A stretch of DNA of 34,608 nucleotides from Paludibacteraceae bacterium (GTDB lineage Bacteria > Bacteroidota > Bacteroidia > Bacteroidales > Paludibacteraceae): NCBI GenBank assembly GCA_024401455.1, contig JAKSLA010000032.1:1-34608 (forward strand), written 5' to 3'. Under the pieces are notes generated by a model. It was not told the DNA's origin and made no database searches. It was given only the letters and a program-made list of their open reading frames with translations. Position 1 is the first letter of the stretch. Each line of letters starts with the position of its first letter. This document shows positions 29,984-34,608 of this stretch, piece after piece. The translations under genes and the position numbers were made by a program.

Positions 29984-30403
29984 TTAATCAAACAGACTGA
30001 GTTGAACATATTGTGGGTTCTTGCTTTCCTTCTTGGGTGCTTGTTTTACCACTTTCTGCATTGGCACAACCTGTGCAGAAGAAACGACTGCCTTCGGTTT
30101 TTCCTTCTCCTTTAATTCTTCATCAATACTATCTTCATTGTAGTAATGAAAAGCAAGGTCGAGCAACTTGAACACATTGGTGCAGAAACTGTGTGCCTTC
30201 CCTTCTCTTGCTTGTTTTTCCACTTCGATAGTGATATACTTCCAACAATTCTCAAAGGACTTATTTTCCTTTGCATACATCTTGGCGAAATCAGCGTCTT
30301 CTTTTGCCTTGTGGTCAAGAAAAAACTTAAACAATTCTTCAGTACTGAGTTCACCATTATTCATTTTGGAGCAAACTTCGTTTATAAAATCTTGTGTAAA
30401 CAT
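29984..30403 (-). CDS. pcfK: PcfK-like protein with C-terminal clamp-binding motif (139 aa)
   Basis: The central part, K-S-F-E-N-C-W-K-Y-I-T-I-E-V-E and L-L-D-L-A-F-H-Y-Y-N-E-D-S-I-D, fits the PcfK family (a C-x-x-Y-I motif, then H-Y-Y-x-E-D-x-I). A Lys/Glu/Val-rich linker follows, and the protein ends Y-V-Q-L-S-L-F-D. Q-L-S-L-F is the canonical beta-sliding-clamp-binding pentapeptide, so recruitment to the replisome is likely (inference). I chose ATG 30403, which is downstream of the promoter D -7 box (30435-30442); the longer frame to 30538 would run through that promoter. Paired with the PcfJ-like gene, as in Gram-positive conjugative plasmids. Confidence 0.82.
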   Translation of the reverse strand: MFTQDFINEVCSKMNNGELSTEELFKFFLDHKAKEDADFAKMYAKENKSFENCWKYITIEVEKQAREGKAHSFCTNVFKLLDLAFHYYNEDSIDEELKEKEKPKAVVSSAQVVPMQKVVKQAPKKESKNPQYVQLSLFD

Positions 30404-30434
30404 ATCATTGTTTTTTTTATTATTTTTCTTTTTA

Positions 30435-30515
30435 CAAAGATACGAAAACACACAACCTAATAAACTAATTATCAAAACATTACCATATAATACCCGCAAC
30501 CTCTCCCCTCGCTCT
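30435..30515 (-). promoter_or_regulatory. promoter D: AGAGCGAGGGG element plus -7 box
   Basis: AGAGCGAGGGG (30505-30515) lies one nt closer than in A-C to TATCTTTG (30435-30442); AGTTTATTAG falls near the -33 position. The element and the terminator to its right are a near-copy of 27741-27805. It drives pcfK-pcfJ. Confidence 0.8.
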
Positions 30516-30526
30516 AAGGACAAAAA

Positions 30527-30550
30527 AAAGACAGTCACCTGACAGTCTTT
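30527..30550 (-). terminator. terminator of mobA
   Basis: AAAGACAGTCA-CC-TGACAGTCTTT has an 11-bp stem with one mismatch, with T8 on the minus strand. It is a duplicate of the terminator at 27767-27790 (which has no mismatch) and lies 24 nt past the mobA stop. Confidence 0.88.
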
Positions 30551-30574
30551 AAATCTTCATCTTTAGAAGGATGC

Positions 30575-33500
30575 TCATTGACGCTTACTGTTGATGTCGC
30601 GATTTATATTTTGACTTTGAGTATTATCGTCCTGGTGCAGGTAATGAGTCAGACCGTTTCCATTGTTGATTGCGTCGAGCATAGCTCGGTAAGCAGCAGG
30701 TGAAACCTTATCATTACTGTTGCTTGTATTTATGACAAAAGAATCTTTGTGATTTGTCGGAGGTGGAAGTATTATAGTCTTTTCACCCTTGTAGTCGAAC
30801 ACAAGATTTGCAACACGTTCATAGTCTGGGCGGAGACCATTCCCGGCGGCTTGCTTCATAGCAACTGCTAGTTCCTTGTTTAATAAAGCAATCTTGTCTA
30901 TCGTCTTTTCCAATAGTTCTGGATCGTCGTAATCAGCAGCTCTTGTTATGCTCTTCAATGTTTCCATCTTCGGTGAATTCATTCTTCCGTTGAGGACTAG
31001 ACGGTTGATGTTTGGACAGACTTCAATAAAGTCGCTATTGCGTAAGCGGTCTTGCATTGACTTAGGCAATGCGATGAAAGAACTGTCTTTCGCATTGTGC
31101 ATACCTACCTTATATATAATGTTAAGTCCGTCTTCGACAGGCTTGATAACAAGTCCACGAGTTATTAAAGCCTTTACAGTTGCGTCAATTGATGCCGTCT
31201 TGTTTCGATCAAGTATGTCGATAACACGAGCAGAAAGACCAAGTTTCTGTACTTTTTCCTTTTCTTCTTTGTTCAAATAAGCTGAAGCTGTCGAGAAACG
31301 GCTGTCAACCTTATCTTGGTTGAAGGTTCCATTGACGTATGTTGTCACGAAGTCACGTTCCTTTTTATTAAAGAGTCGAGCCGATGGATCCGCTGGTGAG
31401 ATTACACTCTGGGTGAAGAGTTTGTCGGAGAGTGAAAGTCTCGGCTCTTTCTTCAACAATTCCTTCCAAGATATTTTGTATTCTCGTTTATCGTCACGAG
31501 ATAAAACCAGTTCCCCGTCAGCAAGTTCCGCATGTATGCCCATACGCATCAGGAATTCCGAACGCTTGCCTGGGTTGTCGATATTGCGAGCGAAGATAGA
31601 TGCTGTGACGATACGGTTGATGGCAGCGTTCTTTTCGTTTTCAACTACTTGTGGCAGGCGTTTTTCAAGTCCTTGCTTATAGATATTGTAAATGCGTTCT
31701 GCTTTGATTTCGTTTAAGCCATTTCCTTTCAGTACGCTAATAAAAGAATCCTTATGGTTGTCGATATTGGCAACCATGTCAGACTGATATTTGTAGTTCT
31801 CGCGCAAGATTGTGCGAGAAAGTTTGTTCAGAGGTTTGAAGGCTTCAGCATATTCTTCCTTCGAAATATAAAGTTTTGATGATAGTTTGTTTTGTTCGTT
31901 TTTATCCAGCAAGAGTGACAATTCGGAAAAGTCACCTTTGATTTTACTTCCATCATGGTTGACGAAAGCGTTAACGAATTGTCTTTCCTCTTTATTTAAG
32001 CGTGTCAGGTTTTCTCCTGGTTCTGGTATGTTGAATGGATCAAAAGGTATATTATGTGTAGAAACAGGTTCTACAGAGTTTGAAGTGAGATTGCAAATAT
32101 CCTTGAATGATAGTTGAACGCTTTCCTTGTTTGCTGAAGAGAAAACAAGGTCGTCGTAACGACGAGAAACATAAACGCCTGCACGCTGTAGGAAATCTGC
32201 CTTTTCCTGCGTGCCTTGAATGTGCATAGCAAATTGAACGGCAGCCGTAATTTGTTTTTGTGCATATGATGTTTCCTTGAAATCCACTTCTGGAAGATCC
32301 TTTTCCTTAAGCTTGCTGAAAGTGTTGAAAACCGAATCTGCCTGTTGAGTAGAGAAAAGGAGTTTTTCTTTCAGTATGTCGCAATACTGGTCTTTGCGGT
32401 TCGCTATACTTCTGATAGCATCGCTTTCAAGTTTGTATGATTCCTTACGGATGGTATTAAAATTGCTGTTAAGCAACCTTATTGCTGCCTTAAACTGTTC
32501 GTTAGGAACAAACGCTGATTTTCTGTTTTCAAAATCAGCTGCCTTTATGTCGTCATCTATCTTTTTATTATGAAGTTCGATTGCCTTGTAAAGGTTGTTG
32601 TAAGAATACGCTTTCCCAAGATTATTGCCGTTGAAGGTAGTTCCATTGATGTTGTCAATGAAACTGACACCCTTGATTTTGGTAGGATCATCGAGACTTT
32701 TTACTAGATTTAAAGTTATTCCACGGTCTTTCAAGTGAGTTGAAAGGGTCTCAAAATCCAATTTCACTGGTGCTTTAAGCACGGCGTCGACTGTTGAAGT
32801 GATGTACTGACGGCTGAAATCGGCGTTCTCCAGCAGTGACTTCTTGTCGTTTGCTAAGGCAAAACGCTTCTCCAAACCGTTCAAACCGTAGGCTTTTCCG
32901 AAGGAACTACCCTTCATAAGATGCGAACAGATGCCGCCATTCTCGTCCAAAACGGCATATTGGCAACCGCTAAAACGTTTGCCATTGGTGGTTTCACCCT
33001 CATTTTTCTTGCAGACGATGTTGAACTGGGAGAGGATTTTGTTGTATTCCTTTAGGTCTTTTGGCTGGTAATTCTCGTTTACATACTTCAAAGCGTTGCT
33101 AACATGGTGGAACAAATTGGTCTGATGGGCCTTCAAAGTGAGGTCGTTTTTAACGGGAGCAGCTAATGCAGGGTGCTGTTTTACGGCTTCGTTGTAGTCT
33201 GAAATCGCCTTTTTTGTCCGATTCATAAAATCATAACGATGTTCAGCTAGGTTGATTCGCTGTGAATCGTTAAGATCTTTTCCCTTTAATTCGCCTTTAG
33301 TAGATAGTCCAAAAGCTTGATTTATTTCATTACGTACACGTTCTGAACGCTCGTGTTCTTTGTAATTATTGATGCGATTACCGTCTTCATCAACTCTTAT
33401 TGACACGATATGGATGTGTTCACGATCTATATCGTTGTGTCGGAAAACCAAATAAGGTTGGTTTCCATATCCCATACCCTGCATGTATTGTGCAGCCAGT

Positions 33501-33799
33501 TTACTGTAAAACTCGTCTTTTGTTGCGCAATTGTTCTTTTCTAGCAGGCTTTCCATGTTGGAAAGGTCCTCCAAATTCGGGTTGAGGTTGCATGAGAAGA
33601 CTCCTTTTTCGACACGTGAATTGCGTTGCAGTTGTGCGATCATAATTTGGGTTGCTGTAGCAACTTCCAAATTCATGCCGTTTTCTATGCCGAAATTTGG
33701 GCTCGCAATAAGTTCGCCACCACCCAATTCCACCTTGTTGGTGTTGTATTGGATGGCTCCTGAGAGGAAACTTCCGGCGTTACTGATGCGAGCAATCAT
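30575..33799 (-). CDS. mobA: MobA relaxase (MOBP-type) with repeated C-terminal domain, 1074 aa
   Basis: Nicks the transfer origin and pilots the single strand. The N-terminal relaxase domain (about 1-190) has a candidate catalytic Tyr18 in F-L-S-G-A-I-Q-Y-N-T-N-K. The metal-binding motif is F-R-H121-N-D-I-D-R-E-H128-I-H130-I-V. A Bacteroides-type region follows (G-V-S-F-I-D-N-I-N-G-T-T-F-N-G-N-N-L-G-K-A-Y). The C-terminal half holds a duplicated module at about 432-565 and 650-782, each followed by a related linker (N-K-E-E-R-Q-F-V and N-K-K-E-R-D-F-V). At 1074 residues it is far longer than typical 300-500-aa mobilization relaxases. It starts at ATG 33799, 97 nt after mobC, and may have its own promoter: TAATTTTG at 33892-33899 overlaps the mobC stop. 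Confidence 0.92.
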   Translation of the reverse strand: MIARISNAGSFLSGAIQYNTNKVELGGGELIASPNFGIENGMNLEVATATQIMIAQLQRNSRVEKGVFSCNLNPNLEDLSNMESLLEKNNCATKDEFYSKLAAQYMQGMGYGNQPYLVFRHNDIDREHIHIVSIRVDEDGNRINNYKEHERSERVRNEINQAFGLSTKGELKGKDLNDSQRINLAEHRYDFMNRTKKAISDYNEAVKQHPALAAPVKNDLTLKAHQTNLFHHVSNALKYVNENYQPKDLKEYNKILSQFNIVCKKNEGETTNGKRFSGCQYAVLDENGGICSHLMKGSSFGKAYGLNGLEKRFALANDKKSLLENADFSRQYITSTVDAVLKAPVKLDFETLSTHLKDRGITLNLVKSLDDPTKIKGVSFIDNINGTTFNGNNLGKAYSYNNLYKAIELHNKKIDDDIKAADFENRKSAFVPNEQFKAAIRLLNSNFNTIRKESYKLESDAIRSIANRKDQYCDILKEKLLFSTQQADSVFNTFSKLKEKDLPEVDFKETSYAQKQITAAVQFAMHIQGTQEKADFLQRAGVYVSRRYDDLVFSSANKESVQLSFKDICNLTSNSVEPVSTHNIPFDPFNIPEPGENLTRLNKEERQFVNAFVNHDGSKIKGDFSELSLLLDKNEQNKLSSKLYISKEEYAEAFKPLNKLSRTILRENYKYQSDMVANIDNHKDSFISVLKGNGLNEIKAERIYNIYKQGLEKRLPQVVENEKNAAINRIVTASIFARNIDNPGKRSEFLMRMGIHAELADGELVLSRDDKREYKISWKELLKKEPRLSLSDKLFTQSVISPADPSARLFNKKERDFVTTYVNGTFNQDKVDSRFSTASAYLNKEEKEKVQKLGLSARVIDILDRNKTASIDATVKALITRGLVIKPVEDGLNIIYKVGMHNAKDSSFIALPKSMQDRLRNSDFIEVCPNINRLVLNGRMNSPKMETLKSITRAADYDDPELLEKTIDKIALLNKELAVAMKQAAGNGLRPDYERVANLVFDYKGEKTIILPPPTNHKDSFVINTSNSNDKVSPAAYRAMLDAINNGNGLTHYLHQDDNTQSQNINRDINSKRQ

Positions 33800-33856
33800 T
33801 TTTTTATATTAAATATTCTGTTATCGTCTTTCTAACAATGTTTACTTTTTTTCTAA

Positions 33857-33887
33857 AATGTAAACATTATTATATTTTGTTTACATT
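33857..33887. promoter_or_regulatory. operator-like inverted repeat upstream of mobA
   Basis: AATGTAAAC (33857-33865) and GTTTACATT (33879-33887) are perfect 9-bp arms 13 nt apart, and a third AATGTTTAC lies at 33837-33845. They sit just downstream of a TAATTTTG -7-like box (33892-33899) and before the mobA start, a place suited to repression. The structure could alternatively be a weak mobC terminator. Confidence 0.5.
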
Positions 33888-33896
33888 ATTACAAAA

Positions 33897-34337
33897 TTAT
33901 TTTTTTACGAATTTTGCCATTAAGTTTAATATCTGATTTGATTTATTCTCAACCATTTGAAGATAATTATTCATTTCTTCAAGTTTGTTTGCGATTTCAC
34001 TTTCGGTTGTTGCATACCCTACAGTGTTTACGATATGTGCAACTTGATTTATATTTGATCCTATGTGTGCAAAATCGCTTTTATACTTGGCAAGTTCTTT
34101 TAGTAATTCAAAACGGTTGTTGACCAAAGCTTGTGCTGTTTCAATATTGCTGATTGCTGTCATGAAAAAATCTTTCCTGGTTATTGATTTCTTATTTTTG
34201 AGATTTTTCTTGAAAATTTCAAAATAATCCAGAAATACTTTGTTTTCATTTTCCGTCAAGTCAAACACGATTCTTTTTTTTACTTTTTCGGATTCCTCCT
34301 TAACAGGTCTGCCACGTTTTCCAGAAGAAGTTGCCAT
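33897..34337 (-). CDS. mobC: MobC-family relaxosome accessory protein (146 aa)
   Basis: Small DNA-binding partner that helps the relaxase open and nick oriT. The basic N-terminus is G-K-R-G-R-P-V-K-E-E-S-E-K-V-K-K-R-I-V-F-D-L-T-E-N-E (a ribbon-helix-helix-like opening). The hallmark I-G-S-N-I-N-Q-V-A-H-I-V-N of MobC-type proteins lies at about residue 90, and the C-terminal 40 residues form an amphipathic helix. Length is normal for the family. It lies directly between the oriT candidate and mobA, the standard order for Bacteroides mobilization modules (where this protein is sometimes called MobB). Confidence 0.88.
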   Translation of the reverse strand: MATSSGKRGRPVKEESEKVKKRIVFDLTENENKVFLDYFEIFKKNLKNKKSITRKDFFMTAISNIETAQALVNNRFELLKELAKYKSDFAHIGSNINQVAHIVNTVGYATTESEIANKLEEMNNYLQMVENKSNQILNLMAKFVKK

Positions 34338-34380
34338 TATGAATTTGTTTAAAATTTATGCTTCCTTAGAAGTGTTTTGA

Positions 34381-34491
34381 GGTCGCCGCCCAAAGGCGAC
34401 CAACCCCAATTTTCCTCAGAAAATTGGGCAAGATGTCGAGCCGGTTTTAGCCGGAGAGGGATTTTTTTCTGTACGAAAAAAAACATCTTGC
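34381..34491. other. candidate origin of transfer (oriT)
   Basis: The DNA just upstream of mobC holds dense inverted repeats: GGTCGCC/GGCGACC (34381-34401); CCCAATTTTC-CTCA-GAAAATTGGG (34405-34428); and GCAAGATGT (34428-34436) with ACATCTTGC (34483-34491). The last pair encloses TTTTTTTC-TGTAC-GAAAAAAA (34462-34482). CATCTTG-C at 34484-34491 resembles the MOBP nick consensus YATCCTG-Y with one difference. Position and structure fit oriT; the nick site (between 34490 and 34491, plus strand) is inferred. Confidence 0.6.
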
Positions 34492-34543
34492 TTTTCTATT
34501 ATGAAACGAATTTAGCACTTTTTTTTGGTTTGTGCAATAGTTT

Positions 34544-34608
34544 GGTTTTTGTCTTGGTTTTTGTCTTGGTTTTTGTCTTGGTTTTTGTCTTGGTTTTTGT
34601 CTTGGTTT
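34544..34608. repeat. 12-bp tandem direct repeats at the window end
   Basis: The unit GGTTTTTGTCTT occurs five times in perfect tandem (34544-34603) plus 5 nt of a sixth, and it continues past the window. It is purine/pyrimidine-skewed and next to the oriT candidate. It could be iterons of a replication origin or relaxosome-binding repeats. A contig end inside it would also explain the abrupt stop. Confidence 0.9.

Noticed and set aside
29984-30538. 184-aa reading starting at 30538 for the PcfK-like protein
   Set aside because: It would run through the mobA terminator, the AGAGCGAGGGG element and the -7 box; ATG 30403 gives the family's normal start.
34544-34608. CRISPR array
   Set aside because: The repeats are contiguous 12-bp units without spacers, and no cas genes are present.

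Overview
This window looks like part of a mobilizable plasmid or integrated mobile element of a gut-type Bacteroidales bacterium (Bacteroides/Prevotella range; exact host not determinable). The grounds are promoters of the Bacteroidales form (TTTG, about 20 nt, TAnnTTTG), a Bacteroides-type MobC/MobA/TraG set, PcfJ/PcfK-like and DUF4099/DUF3945-type proteins, and moderately AT-rich DNA. Both ends look broken. The left end lies inside a Tn3-family transposase, and the right end runs off inside a 12-bp tandem repeat. I see no replication initiator, integrase, type IV secretion genes, rRNA, tRNA or CRISPR array.

Layout. 1-2346: right part of a Tn3-family transposon with its 38-bp terminal repeat, which has cut the 5' end off an HU-like gene (2347-2517). 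2524-5590: small genes (two hypothetical pairs, a RadC-like protein) and a broken acetyltransferase-like remnant. 5587-7170: TOPRIM protein. 7360-7605: non-coding, hairpin-rich. 7606-22209: a tight four-gene operon (gaps of 3-5 nt), read leftward from 22209. It encodes a coiled-coil/DUF3945-like protein, a 178-aa unknown, a 2987-aa DNA methyltransferase/SNF2-type helicase and a 1025-aa phosphoribosyltransferase fusion. 22292-26892: TraG/VirD4 coupling ATPase overlapping a small HTH protein, preceded by a DnaG primase. 27076-30403: small accessory genes (YubB-like, zinc ribbon, a previously unlisted 50-aa ORF, PcfJ-like, PcfK-like). 30575-34337: MobA relaxase and MobC. 34381-34608: oriT candidate and tandem repeats. 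Almost everything right of 3189 is on the minus strand.

How it fits together. MobC and MobA would nick at the oriT candidate, TraG would deliver the relaxosome to a secretion channel supplied by another element, and DnaG/TOPRIM proteins would help complementary-strand synthesis. The giant methyltransferase/helicase operon recalls DarB-type antirestriction proteins carried by phages and plasmids; that role is inference.

The most unusual signals are regulatory. An exact 11-bp element (AGAGCGAGGGG) lies 63-64 nt upstream of the -7 box at four separate small-gene promoters. Five copies of a palindromic repeat with core ACCGGC-GATA-GCCGGT sit in intergenic spaces, four of them just beyond an intrinsic terminator. 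Two further hairpins are exact inversions of each other. Together they make the small genes look like modular, independently transcribed cargo units.
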